Source of the DNA: Paenibacillus prosopidis
Lineage (GTDB): Bacteria; Bacillota; Bacilli; Paenibacillales; Paenibacillaceae
Reading direction: 5' to 3'
DNA length: 64,000 nt
Assembly (NCBI RefSeq): GCF_003337375.1
Contig: NZ_QPJD01000014.1
Coordinates: forward strand, 1-64,000
Positions 1 through 8,920 of this stretch are shown one piece after another. How positions within the stretch are numbered: position 1 is the first letter of the stretch; each line of letters begins with the position of its first letter. Under the pieces are notes generated by a model. The model searched no databases. It was given only the letters and a program-made list of their open reading frames with translations, and was not told the origin of the DNA. Position numbers and translations under genes: made by a program.

Positions 1-187
1 ACCAAGCTGTGTATCCGGTATTAGCATTCGTTTCCGAATGTTATCCCAGTCTTACGGGCAGGTTACCTACGTGTTACTCACCCGTCCGCCGCTAATCTTA
101 TCCCGAAGGATAAGATCCGCTCGACTTGCATGTATTAGGCACGCCGCCAGCGTTCGTCCTGAGCCAGGATCAAACTCTCCAAATTGG
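1..187 (-). rRNA. rrs: 16S ribosomal RNA, 5' end (partial)
   Basis: Read on the minus strand, the segment ending near 187 starts with the universal 16S 5' sequence: GAGAGTTTGATCCTGGCTC lies at about 163-181 and the GGACGAACGCTGGCGGCGTG block follows. The gene runs off the left edge of the window, so only about 185 nt of the 5' domain are present. Transcription is leftward, away from oriC. The exact mature 5' end is estimated from the usual position about 8 nt before AGAGTTTGATC. Confidence 0.97.
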
Positions 188-326
188 TGTTTGATTGCTC
201 AATACTTTTTATCGCTTTTTCCGCTCATCCGTTAGGATTTGCGGGGCAGTTTCACTCGTTGTTCAGTTTTCAAAGAACAATCTTTTCTTTCGCATCAACC
301 GTGTGTGTTTCAGCGGCGACTTAGAT

Positions 327-356
327 AATATATCACGTTCGCCTATATGAATGCAA
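327..356 (-). promoter_or_regulatory. rRNA operon promoter
   Basis: On the minus strand a -35 box TTGCAT (351-356) is separated by 18 nt from a -10 box TATATT (327-332). It is preceded by an A/T-rich stretch (357-405, long T and A runs) that resembles an UP element. It lies about 140 nt upstream of the 16S 5' end, as expected for an rrn leader. The boxes are seen directly; the promoter role is inferred from position. Confidence 0.7.
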
Positions 357-431
357 GTACTTTTTTTATTCTTTTTTTCAAAAACTTATTTTATACGCCA
401 TTTAATAAAAAAACAGTGAGATCAATCTAAT

Positions 432-463
432 TTCGCTTTAGGCTCATTACAGCCTCAAAGCGA
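432..463 (-). terminator. probable terminator after the HD-GYP gene
   Basis: An imperfect hairpin (TCGCTTT-a-GGCT, 6-nt loop, AGCC-tc-AAAGCGA) lies about 55 nt downstream of the HD-GYP stop. A run of seven T on the minus strand occurs only about 20 nt further on, so it is a weak intrinsic terminator separating that gene from the rRNA promoter. Confidence 0.4.
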
Positions 464-515
464 TCCAGATTTACCTCACCGTTTCGTAACACATCAAGTG
501 CAGCAGATTTCACTT

Positions 516-1589
516 TTATTTCAGTACTTCTTTAATGTGAAGATGTCGCTCAACTGTCAGGTTGACGATCGTTCCATTGATCGATACCCAAGGTCTGGTG
601 AGATGAGTACGATCAGTAAAAACAATTTCTCCAATACGTTCATCGCTAAGTCTTACTACGATTCCATTATGGAACTGGGTTGCCTTCTCGACAAAGGTGC
701 TTACATAGGCTGGATCCAGCTTGCCGAAAGCATCGCTCTGAATCTGCTCCAGTACCAAATAAGGAGATGCCGCTTTGCGATACGCCTTGTTCAAGGTCAT
801 TGCATGAAATATATCGGCAATAGCTACGATTTTGGCGTAAGGATGTATTTTCGTTGCGTCTATGCCAAGTGGATAGCCTGTTCCATCGACCTTCTCATGA
901 TGCTGGAGTGCGGCCATTTTGACCCCATCATTTAAAGCAGCTACATTTTTCAGTAATTGATACCCTAGAACGGTATGACGTTTCATTTCTTCTTTCTCTT
1001 CTGCAGATAACGCGTTCGGCTTCGATAAAATGGCCTTGTCGATCCTTACGTTTCCTATATCGTGCAGTAAACCGGCAAATGCAAGCTGCATCCAATCCTT
1101 TTGAGGGAAACCTGTCCACTGTGCAATAAGATATGAAGTTAATGCTGATGTGATACCGTTATGAAGCAAATAATCGCGCTCCGTAAACCGACGGGGTATA
1201 AACGTCAGTACATTGTAGCTCTTAACATGCTCAAGCAGCTTCTCCAGCTGCTTCCGAATATCCATAACTGGCATGCCTTGTCCTGCAACGAATGAGTTGA
1301 ATACTTGCCGCAATACCTCAAGCATCTTGTCATATTCCTTATGAAGATCAGAATCGACAACCAGAGGGGCCGTCTCCTGTACCGGCTCTTCGACGGTATC
1401 CTCATTCGATTTATTCGATGCGCTGCTTGCTTCAACAATAACGTTTTGAACAAGAAATGCTTGTAAAATTTCTATTTCCTTCGGAGTAATGATCTTACCC
1501 TTCTGAAATAATATACCGCCAAGCGGGGTGAGGACATCTTCACCAATTTTATCGCCTAGCTTAAGATGTGATAACGTTACCGCTGCCAC
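516..1589 (-). CDS. HD-GYP domain protein (probable cyclic-di-GMP phosphodiesterase)
   Basis: A 357-residue cytosolic protein with an N-terminal ~60-residue segment (LKLGDKIGEDVLTPLGGILFQKG) typical of this family and a C-terminal HD-GYP domain from about residue 140. The metal-binding HDIG motif and the GYP-loop motif HHEKVDGTGYP are both intact, so hydrolysis of c-di-GMP is expected. The start is GTG at 1587-1589, chosen because GGAGAGG sits 6 nt upstream. The gene lies downstream of gyrA in the same direction but is separated from it by a strong terminator, so it is probably transcribed separately. I see no transmembrane or sensor domain, so the input signal is unknown. Confidence 0.9.
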   Translation of the reverse strand: MAAVTLSHLKLGDKIGEDVLTPLGGILFQKGKIITPKEIEILQAFLVQNVIVEASSASNKSNEDTVEEPVQETAPLVVDSDLHKEYDKMLEVLRQVFNSFVAGQGMPVMDIRKQLEKLLEHVKSYNVLTFIPRRFTERDYLLHNGITSALTSYLIAQWTGFPQKDWMQLAFAGLLHDIGNVRIDKAILSKPNALSAEEKEEMKRHTVLGYQLLKNVAALNDGVKMAALQHHEKVDGTGYPLGIDATKIHPYAKIVAIADIFHAMTLNKAYRKAASPYLVLEQIQSDAFGKLDPAYVSTFVEKATQFHNGIVVRLSDERIGEIVFTDRTHLTRPWVSINGTIVNLTVERHLHIKEVLK

Positions 1590-1676
1590 GTGTGTCCTCT
1601 CCCCTATGCCTGATTTTTTTTAGCTGACGGAGCATTATATAAATACCTTGTTTATATTTCACTGCGAAACGTAAAC

Positions 1677-1700
1677 TGCGCCGCCAAAGGGCGGCGTCAG
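1677..1700 (-). terminator. gyrA terminator
   Basis: On the minus strand, immediately after gyrA, lies a GC-rich hairpin CGCCGCC-CTTT-GGCGGCG followed by a modest T stretch (AGTTTACGTTT). It separates gyrA from the HD-GYP gene. Confidence 0.75.
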
Positions 1701-1716
1701 TTGTTAACGCTTTGTG

Positions 1717-4200
1717 TTATTCTACTGGTGTTTCGCCGCTGTCTGACTCTTCATTATCTTCCAATGCCTCATTGTCTTCGCTGCGCGCCACCCGAGTGAC
1801 AGTTGCTACCGTGTCGTCCTCACGTGTATTAATGAGTCTCACGCCTTGCGTATTGCGGCCCATCGTCGATATGCCTTCCATACTAGTACGAATCATCGTA
1901 CCGGAAGCTGTCATAATCATTAAATCCTCATCATTCTCAACAACCTTGAGGGAAACGATTGGACCGTTCTTATCGGTTACGTTAAGCGTCTTAATACCTT
2001 TACCGCCGCGATTTTGAATACGGTAATCAGCCACTGGGGTCCGCTTTCCATATCCTTTCGACGTTACGATAAGAATATCTTTGTCCGGTACGATAACGTC
2101 CATATCGATAACCGTGTCATCATCATCAAGCTGAATGCCCTTCACCCCGGTAGCCGAACGTCCCATTGAACGAACATCCTGCTCGGAGTAGCGGATCGAC
2201 ATCCCTTGCGCCGTTCCCATGATGATTTCTTGGTTGCCGTCTGTCAGCTTCACGCCGATTAAATCATCATCCTCGCGCAGCGAGATGGCGATTAATCCGA
2301 CTTTACGAATGTTGACATAGTCGTCAAGCGGCGTCTTCTTCACAACCCCTTGTCTTGTAGCAAAGAACAAGAAGTGCTCAGAATCGAAATCTTTTACCGG
2401 AATAACCGCATTAATCGTCTCACCCTGTTCGATCTGAATCAGGTTAATGATCGGCGTTCCGCGTGCGGTACGGCTAAGATCCGGAATTTCATAGGCCTTG
2501 AGCTTATACACCTTACCTTTGTTCGTAAAGAACAATAGATAATGATGCGTATTGGATACAAACAGATGCTCGACAAAATCATCTTCTTTTGTACCCATGC
2601 CGACTACGCCTTTACCGCCCCGCTTCTGGCTGCGATAGGTTGTAACTGGCAGACGCTTAATGTAGCCAGAATGTGTAATCGAGATGATGACGTCCTCACG
2701 AGGAATCAAATCCTCGTCCAAAATCTCTTCATCACTCGCCATAAGCTCTGTGCGGCGCTCATCGCCGAATCTTTCCTGTACCTCAGCAAGCTCGGTGCTA
2801 ATAATATCAAGCACAAGCTGCTCATCGGCAAGAATGGCCTTATATTCAGCAATTTTCCGCATAAGCTCTGCGTATTCGGCTTCTATTTTGTCTCGTTCCA
2901 GTCCAGTCAGACGCTGCAAACGCATATCCAAAATCGCTTGCGCCTGTTCATGGCTGAGAGAGAATCTTGCGATTAATCCTTCACGCGCCTCATCTGTTGT
3001 CTGGGAAGCACGAATTAAAGCAATAACTTCATCCAAATGGTCAAGCGCAATTCGCAGACCTTCCAAAATATGCGCCCGCGCTTCTGCCTTCTTCAGATCG
3101 TATTCGGTACGGCGTCGAATAACCTCGATTTGATGCTGCAAATAATGGTAAAGCATGTCACGTAGGTTAAGCGTCTTAGGCTCGCCATTTACGAGTGCCA
3201 GCATGTTAATACCAAAGTTTGATTGCAATTGTGTATGCTTGTATAAATTGTTCAGCACGACACTCGGAGTTACGTCCCGTCGCAGTTCTATAACAACACG
3301 CATGCCGTTGCGGTCGGATTCGTCACGCAAATCGGTAATGCCCTCAATCTTTTTCTCACGTACAAGCTCGGCGATCTTCTCAACAAGACGTGCTTTAATG
3401 ACCTGATATGGAAGCTCATGCACAATAATGCGCGCTTTGCCGCCGTTCTCTTCGATTGTCGCACGAGCTCGCATCGTTACCGAGCCACGGCCTGTCAAAT
3501 AGGCTTGACGAATGCCTTGGCGGCCCATAACAAAACCTGCTGTTGGGAAATCGGGACCTTTTATATAATCCATAAGCTCTAAAGGCGTAATATCCGGGTT
3601 GCGAATTAACGCTTGGACACCATCAATTACTTCGTTAAGGTTATGCGGCGGAATATTTGTTGCCATACCGACGGCAATACCTGTAACACCGTTTACGAGC
3701 AGGTTAGGATACCGTGCCGGCAACACAACAGGCTCTGACTCTTCGCCATCGTAGTTCGGCGCGAAATCTATCGTTTCTTTGTTGATATCACGCAGTAATT
3801 CCATTGCAATTTTCGAAAGACGCGCTTCCGTATACCGCATGGCTGCTGCAAAGTCTCCATCGACCGAACCGAAGTTCCCATGTCCATCAACGAGCATATA
3901 ACGCATGGAGAAATCTTGTGCCATCCTAACCATCGATTCATATACAGCCGAATCACCGTGGGGATGGTACTTACCGATTACCTCTCCTACGATTCTCGCC
4001 GATTTCTTATGCGGCTTGTCCGGTGACATGCCAAGCTCCGACATCGCAAATAAAATACGCCGATGCACCGGCTTCAAACCGTCCCTAACATCGGGTAGAG
4101 CACGGCTTACAATGATACTCATTGCGTATTCCATAAATGAATCTCGCATCTCTGTACCAATATCCCGATCTCTTATAGATATACGTTGTTCATCCGCCAT
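1717..4200 (-). CDS. gyrA: DNA gyrase subunit A
   Basis: An 827-residue type IIA topoisomerase A subunit. It forms the A2B2 gyrase that introduces negative supercoils using ATP. The catalytic tyrosine is Y123 in AAMRYTEARL. The quinolone-resistance region reads HPHGDSAVYESMVRM with S84 and E88, the usual susceptible Gram-positive residues. The C-terminal beta-pinwheel starts with a GyrA box QKRGGKG at about 525-531 (canonical QRRGGKG with R replaced by K). The protein ends in an acidic tail (EDNEALEDNEESDSGE). The start ATG is preceded by a perfect AAGGAGG. It is separated from gyrB by a convergent ATP-grasp gene, so gyrA probably has its own promoter in 4201-4486. Confidence 0.98.
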   Translation of the reverse strand: MADEQRISIRDRDIGTEMRDSFMEYAMSIIVSRALPDVRDGLKPVHRRILFAMSELGMSPDKPHKKSARIVGEVIGKYHPHGDSAVYESMVRMAQDFSMRYMLVDGHGNFGSVDGDFAAAMRYTEARLSKIAMELLRDINKETIDFAPNYDGEESEPVVLPARYPNLLVNGVTGIAVGMATNIPPHNLNEVIDGVQALIRNPDITPLELMDYIKGPDFPTAGFVMGRQGIRQAYLTGRGSVTMRARATIEENGGKARIIVHELPYQVIKARLVEKIAELVREKKIEGITDLRDESDRNGMRVVIELRRDVTPSVVLNNLYKHTQLQSNFGINMLALVNGEPKTLNLRDMLYHYLQHQIEVIRRRTEYDLKKAEARAHILEGLRIALDHLDEVIALIRASQTTDEAREGLIARFSLSHEQAQAILDMRLQRLTGLERDKIEAEYAELMRKIAEYKAILADEQLVLDIISTELAEVQERFGDERRTELMASDEEILDEDLIPREDVIISITHSGYIKRLPVTTYRSQKRGGKGVVGMGTKEDDFVEHLFVSNTHHYLLFFTNKGKVYKLKAYEIPDLSRTARGTPIINLIQIEQGETINAVIPVKDFDSEHFLFFATRQGVVKKTPLDDYVNIRKVGLIAISLREDDDLIGVKLTDGNQEIIMGTAQGMSIRYSEQDVRSMGRSATGVKGIQLDDDDTVIDMDVIVPDKDILIVTSKGYGKRTPVADYRIQNRGGKGIKTLNVTDKNGPIVSLKVVENDEDLMIMTASGTMIRTSMEGISTMGRNTQGVRLINTREDDTVATVTRVARSEDNEALEDNEESDSGETPVE

Positions 4201-4486
4201 GTTTTACCTCCTTGAAGCCATCTATCGCTACTCTTAATCAGTATAACCATTATATTACTTTCACAAAAAACAGGCATATAAACCTTCTCTGCTCATGCTT
4301 TTGCAATTCTCGTGAATATCTCATCATGAATCACCAAAAATAGGTGAATCACCGCTCTCCATACACGAAAAAATGCCATAAAATAAACAGACCCAACTTT
4401 CATTATACCACTCAATCCCAAGTCTGTCTCCTGCATCATTTGAAACCATTATAGTCTAAACAACGACTGCGAGAGGAGAAACAACG

Positions 4487-5260
4487 TTGAGCATTCAACG
4501 CGTTAGTAGCAAGTGGGCGAAAACGAATGTCATATTAGAATCGGATAATTTGCGCCAACATATGCCTAAAACGAAGCTGTTCAGCCGCAGTAGCATTAAA
4601 TCGATGCTGAATGAATACGGGATGGTCTATGTGAAGCCTATTAGCGGCACAGCCGGCAATGGTGTTATTCGTGTGGAACGGACAACTGTTCCTTCACTCG
4701 GATACCGCTATCAACTAGAAAAGTCAATCCGGTTCTATTCGACCTTTGAGAAGCTCTACCAAAAGCTTGTTCGTCAAATAAAGAAACGGCGCTACCTCGT
4801 CCAGAAAGGGATTCATCTGCTTCGCCATCAGAAACGCCGCTTCGATATACGCGTGATGGTTCAAAAAAACTTAAGCAATGAATGGGAAGTTACCGGCATT
4901 ATCGGGAGACTGGCCCACCCTGAAAAAATCGTTACGAATTACCATAGCGGAGGGACACCGATGGCCGTCGAACGGCTCATGACCGATCATGTATCCTCTT
5001 CTGATCTCGCCGTATTCAAAAACAAGTTAAGGAAGCTTAGCATTTCGATAGCTCTTCAATTGCAAACCGCTTATCCGAACCTCAAGGAACTCGGCGTTGA
5101 TATTGCGATAGATACGAAGCTTCATCCGTGGATTCTTGAAGTAAACACATCCCCTGATCCATTCATCTTCCGCAAGCTTTCTGACCAAAGCGTTTTCCAA
5201 AAAATCTATCGATATGCCAGAGCATACGGCAGGTACAAAAAAAGAAGCAGCCGTCCATAA
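4487..5260 (+). CDS. YheC/YheD-like ATP-grasp protein (spore coat-associated family)
   Basis: A 257-residue protein with an ATP-grasp core: YVKPISGTAGNGVIRV (nucleotide-binding lysine and glycine loop), RRFDIRVMVQK, and a C-terminal LGVDIAIDTKLHPWILEVNTSPDP holding the metal-binding ExN motif. The family (YheC/YheD) is annotated as endospore coat-associated and the substrate is unknown. The start is TTG at 4487, with GAGGAG about 9 nt upstream. It is the only rightward gene between gyrA and gyrB. Its stop codon forms the loop of the downstream terminator hairpin. Placement beside gyrA is familiar to me from Paenibacillus-type chromosomes. Confidence 0.85.
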   Translation: MSIQRVSSKWAKTNVILESDNLRQHMPKTKLFSRSSIKSMLNEYGMVYVKPISGTAGNGVIRVERTTVPSLGYRYQLEKSIRFYSTFEKLYQKLVRQIKKRRYLVQKGIHLLRHQKRRFDIRVMVQKNLSNEWEVTGIIGRLAHPEKIVTNYHSGGTPMAVERLMTDHVSSSDLAVFKNKLRKLSISIALQLQTAYPNLKELGVDIAIDTKLHPWILEVNTSPDPFIFRKLSDQSVFQKIYRYARAYGRYKKRSSRP

Positions 5261-5272
5261 TGGACGGCTGTT
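5249..5272. terminator. bidirectional terminator shared by the ATP-grasp gene and gyrB
   Basis: A perfect 9-bp inverted repeat, AGCCGTCCA and TGGACGGCT, encloses only TAA, which is the stop codon of the upstream gene. T runs follow on both strands (GTTTAAC rightward, CTTCTTTTTTTG leftward). The two convergent genes are only 32 nt apart, so one hairpin probably ends both transcripts. Confidence 0.8.
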
Positions 5273-5292
5273 TAACGTTATCGAGCATGCCT

Positions 5293-7203
5293 TTAAAAAT
5301 CCAGGTTCGTTACATATCTCGCATACTTTTGAATGAAATCACGGCGCGGTTCAACATTATCGCCCATTAGCGTATCAAACACGACATCCGCTTCAATCGC
5401 ATCCTCAATCGTTACCTGCAGCATCGTACGGCTTTCAGGATCCATAGTCGTTTCCCACAGCTGAGTAGCGTTCATCTCGCCCAATCCTTTATAACGTTGG
5501 ACGTTTACCTTCACGCCCTCGCCAAACTCAGCAATAATTCTATCGCGTTCCTTCTCTGTTTGCGCGTAGCGAATAACCTTATTACGTTCAATTTTGAAGA
5601 GCGGCGGCTGTGCAATGTAAATATATCCCGCATCAATAATTTGGCGCATGTAGCGGTAGAAGAAAGTGAGCATCAACGTACGAATATGTGCGCCGTCGAC
5701 GTCAGCATCCGTCATAATAATGATTTTATGGTAGCGTGCTTTGGACAAATCGAAATCATCGCTAATACCGGTACCAAGCGCCGTAATAATCGCCCGGATT
5801 TCCGCATTGCCCAAAATTCGGTCTAACCTTGCTTTCTCTACGTTTAAAATTTTACCGCGCAGCGGCAAAATGGCCTGGAAGTGACGGTCGCGCCCTTGCT
5901 TTGCAGAGCCGCCGGCCGAGTCACCCTCAACGATATACAGCTCACTGATGGATGCATCTTTGGACGAGCAGTCGGCAAGCTTACCCGGTAAAGAACCGAC
6001 CTCGAGAGCACTTTTACGGCGGGTCAGCTCACGCGCTTTGCGGGCTGCTTCGCGGGCTCTTGCTGCTTGTAAGCCTTTCTCTACGATTTTCCGGGACACC
6101 GATGGGTTCTCATCCAGAAATTCGGTTAGTTTCTCAGCAAAAAATGACTCAACAATCCCCCGTACTTCACTGTTGCCGAGCTTAGTCTTCGTCTGACCTT
6201 CGAATTGCGGCTCTGGTATTTTCACGGAAATAATCGCCGTCAATCCTTCGCGCACATCGTCACCAGAGAAGTTCGAATCGTTATCCTTAATCAAGTTCAT
6301 CTTACGGGCATAATCGTTAATGATACGCGTCAGTGCGCTCTTGAAGCCTGATTCGTGCGTACCGCCTTCATGCGTATTAATGTTGTTGGCAAACGAGTAA
6401 ATGTTTTCACTGTAGCTGTCATTGTATTGCAGAGCGACCTCTACATGGATATGATCCTTAGCTCCCTCTACATAAATCGGCATTTCATGAAGCGCTTCGC
6501 GGTTACGATTCAAATATTTAACGAATTCGTTAATCCCGCCCTCATATTTGAACGAATTGGACACACCGGTCCGCTCGTCGGAGAGCACAATTTCAATGCC
6601 TTTATTTAAAAACGCCAGCTCGCGGATACGCGATTGCAGCGTCTCATAATCGTAAACAGTCGTTTCCGTAAAAATTTCAGGATCTGGCGTAAACGTAACC
6701 TGCGTTCCCGTCTCATCCGTGTCGCCGATAACTTTGATATCATATTGCGGAGCGCCTTTACGGTATTCTTGCTGAAAAATATGGCCTTCGCGCTTAACCT
6801 GGACAATGACGAGCTCGGACAGCGCGTTCACGACCGATACGCCAACTCCGTGCAAGCCGCCGGATACTTTATAGCCCTCGCCGCCGAACTTGCCTCCCGC
6901 ATGCAATACAGTCATAACGACTTCTAACGTGGATTTTTTCAGTTTCGCATTCTCGCCTACCGGAATACCGCGTCCGTTATCGATAACGGTAACGCTGTTA
7001 TTCTCATGGACGATAACTTGGATTTTCGAGCAATAACCGGCCAAAGCCTCGTCAATACTGTTATCGACTACCTCCCAAACGAGATGGTGAAGACCTTTGC
7101 CACTAGTGGAGCCAATATACATCCCCGGACGTTTGCGTACCGCTTCTAATCCTTCCAGGACCTGTATCTGACTCTCGTCATACGTATGCTGTTCCAAAGA
7201 CAT
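5293..7203 (-). CDS. gyrB: DNA gyrase subunit B
   Basis: A 636-residue ATPase subunit of gyrase. The GHKL ATP-binding motifs are visible: EVVDNSIDEA, VIDNGRGIP and GGLHGVGVSVVNALS. The Toprim domain carries YIVEGDSAGGSAKQGRDR and MTDADVDGAHIRTL (acidic metal-binding triad), and the tail contains QRYKGLGEMN. Length is normal for a Firmicute GyrB. The start ATG has GAGAGGAG about 12 nt upstream. It lies just downstream of the remB-like gene, in the recF-remB-gyrB order of Bacillus-type origins. Confidence 0.98.
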   Translation of the reverse strand: MSLEQHTYDESQIQVLEGLEAVRKRPGMYIGSTSGKGLHHLVWEVVDNSIDEALAGYCSKIQVIVHENNSVTVIDNGRGIPVGENAKLKKSTLEVVMTVLHAGGKFGGEGYKVSGGLHGVGVSVVNALSELVIVQVKREGHIFQQEYRKGAPQYDIKVIGDTDETGTQVTFTPDPEIFTETTVYDYETLQSRIRELAFLNKGIEIVLSDERTGVSNSFKYEGGINEFVKYLNRNREALHEMPIYVEGAKDHIHVEVALQYNDSYSENIYSFANNINTHEGGTHESGFKSALTRIINDYARKMNLIKDNDSNFSGDDVREGLTAIISVKIPEPQFEGQTKTKLGNSEVRGIVESFFAEKLTEFLDENPSVSRKIVEKGLQAARAREAARKARELTRRKSALEVGSLPGKLADCSSKDASISELYIVEGDSAGGSAKQGRDRHFQAILPLRGKILNVEKARLDRILGNAEIRAIITALGTGISDDFDLSKARYHKIIIMTDADVDGAHIRTLMLTFFYRYMRQIIDAGYIYIAQPPLFKIERNKVIRYAQTEKERDRIIAEFGEGVKVNVQRYKGLGEMNATQLWETTMDPESRTMLQVTIEDAIEADVVFDTLMGDNVEPRRDFIQKYARYVTNLDF

Positions 7204-7249
7204 GCAAGTTCACTGCTCCTCTCAACTGCTCTTCCTGATCGCCTTCACT

Positions 7250-7501
7250 CTATCCATTCGCCGCAAAATGATGTGCTCGTTTCTTTAACGTAGAGGATGA
7301 TATTGGCGAATAATATATTTTTTGCTTCGTCACAACGATTGATTTAGGCTCTTCCTCGCCTATCGTTTCGACGTCCTTACGCTTGCGTGCCCCAGCAACG
7401 AATTGCTTGGATAGTTTAGAGGATTGCTCGATTGAAATATCAAAAATGGCCACCAGCTCCGCAGCCCGAATAATTTTCTCGCCGCCCAAATGGATGTACA
7501 T
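7250..7501 (-). CDS. remB: RemB-like extracellular matrix regulator (DUF370 family, YaaB)
   Basis: An 83-residue protein whose N-terminus MYIHLGGEKIIRAAELVAIFD is characteristic of the RemA/RemB (DUF370) family, small DNA-binding regulators of biofilm matrix genes in Bacillus. The position between recF and gyrB is the same as yaaB/remB in B. subtilis. The start ATG is preceded by GGAGG/AGGAGAGG. The gene symbol is assigned from family and synteny. Confidence 0.85.
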   Translation of the reverse strand: MYIHLGGEKIIRAAELVAIFDISIEQSSKLSKQFVAGARKRKDVETIGEEEPKSIVVTKQKIYYSPISSSTLKKRAHHFAANG

Positions 7502-7531
7502 GTCCTCCGCTTCACCTCTCCTATTCGCACC

Positions 7532-8641
7532 TTAACGTGTCACCCGGCCGTCTTGCACATGGTAGATACCGGCATCCTGAAGCTTGCCCACGTTCACGCT
7601 TTCAAGGCCGGTTGTTGTAATAAATGTTTGTACTTTGCTTTGAAATGTCTCAATTAGCTGCGTTTGACGATTCTGGTCGAGTTCCGACAGCACATCGTCA
7701 AGCAGCAAAAGCGGATATTCTCCGATTTCTTCGTTAATGAGCTCTATTTCTGCTAATTTTAAAGATAAGGCCGTCGTTCGCTGCTGTCCCTGTGAGCCGA
7801 ATATTTGCGCTTCCTTGCCGTTAATAAAAAACGCCAAATCGTCGCGATGAGGTCCCACGAGTGTTATGCCTCTGCGAATCTCCTGATCTTTCACCTGTGT
7901 TAACTTTATCATAAATTGATTAAATAAAACAGATTCATCTTGCTGAGCGTCCGTATCGAACGAAGGACGGTACTCAATAGTCAGCTTCTCGGCGCCGTTC
8001 GTTATACCCGCATGAATTTGTTCCGCATACGTTTGTAATTTATGAATAAAGTGTTGCCTTTTTTTCATAATTTTAACACCATGCTCGGCTAGCTGCATAT
8101 TCCACACATCTAACATTGTTTGATTCGCCCCGCCAGGACTAGCAGCCTTTAAGAAGTTATTCCGCTGCTGAAGCACTTTGCCGTACTGCTGCAGAGTATA
8201 CAAATAGCCGGGCTGCACTTGTCCGATTTCCATATCGAGAAATCGTCTTCGTACGCCCGGCGTTCCTTTTACAATTTCGAGATCTTCCGGCGCGAACATC
8301 ACGACATTGACGGATCCGATAAAATCGCTTAGTTTGCGCTGCTCGAGTCCGTTAATCCTGGCTTTCTTGCCTTGAGCGGAAAAATGTAAATCGAGCTTGA
8401 TCGATCCGTATTTCTTATCAACCTCGCCTGCAATACGAGCCGACTCGTTCTGCCAGCCAATCAGCTCTTTATCCTTCGATGTACGATGCGATTTAGAAAG
8501 CGCAAGCACGAATATCGCTTCCAGCAAATTCGTTTTTCCTTGGGCATTCGGACCTAGAAATACGTTTACTTTATTGGGCGTTTGCAGCTGAAGCTCACTG
8601 TAATTACGATAATTTTGAAGCTGTATGCTCGTTAGAAACAC
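7532..8641 (-). CDS. recF: DNA replication and repair protein RecF
   Basis: A 369-residue ABC-type ATPase that loads RecA at single-strand gaps with RecO and RecR. Walker A is GPNAQGKTNLLEAI near residue 30, the signature region is FGSQGQQRTTALSLKLAE, and Walker B is YPLLLLDDVLSELD. The start is GTG at 8639-8641 with GGGAGG 6 nt upstream. It follows yaaA closely (27 nt) in the standard dnaN-yaaA-recF operon. Confidence 0.97.
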   Translation of the reverse strand: MFLTSIQLQNYRNYSELQLQTPNKVNVFLGPNAQGKTNLLEAIFVLALSKSHRTSKDKELIGWQNESARIAGEVDKKYGSIKLDLHFSAQGKKARINGLEQRKLSDFIGSVNVVMFAPEDLEIVKGTPGVRRRFLDMEIGQVQPGYLYTLQQYGKVLQQRNNFLKAASPGGANQTMLDVWNMQLAEHGVKIMKKRQHFIHKLQTYAEQIHAGITNGAEKLTIEYRPSFDTDAQQDESVLFNQFMIKLTQVKDQEIRRGITLVGPHRDDLAFFINGKEAQIFGSQGQQRTTALSLKLAEIELINEEIGEYPLLLLDDVLSELDQNRQTQLIETFQSKVQTFITTTGLESVNVGKLQDAGIYHVQDGRVTR

Positions 8642-8668
8642 GTTTTGACCTCCCGGTCTGTTTGTGCG

Positions 8669-8884
8669 TTACGCTTTACCAACCGTAAAGACGCCGCAGC
8701 CCTCAACTTCTACTTTATCGCCGGAATAAAGCTTCCTGCCTCTGCGATTATCCGGTTCTCCGTTAATGAGTACCTTACTTTCCTGGAGAAAAAATTTAGC
8801 ATGCCCCCCAGTGGAAATGCAGTCGGACAGCTTCAAAAACTGACCGAGCGTTATATATTCCGTTTGAATGGCGATTTCCTTCAT
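8669..8884 (-). CDS. yaaA: S4-domain RNA-binding protein YaaA (RlbA-like)
   Basis: A 71-residue S4-like RNA-binding protein: ITLGQFLKLSDCISTGGHAKFFLQESKVLINGEPDNRRGRKLYSGDKVEV is split here around its core GEPDNRRGRKL. The family is linked to 50S ribosome assembly. It sits between dnaN and recF, its conserved place in Firmicute origins. AAAGGA lies about 14 nt before the ATG. Confidence 0.93.
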   Translation of the reverse strand: MKEIAIQTEYITLGQFLKLSDCISTGGHAKFFLQESKVLINGEPDNRRGRKLYSGDKVEVEGCGVFTVGKA

Positions 8885-8920
8885 CGGAACGTCTCATTCC
8901 TTTCTTCGCTTAAGTTCTGT

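Noticed and set aside
1..187. 65-codon frame at the left edge
   Set aside because: It is the complement of the 16S rRNA 5' domain and not a gene.
2542..2976. Frames of 144-149 codons on the + strand inside gyrA
   Set aside because: Antisense shadows of the conserved gyrA coding sequence without ribosome sites or family resemblance.
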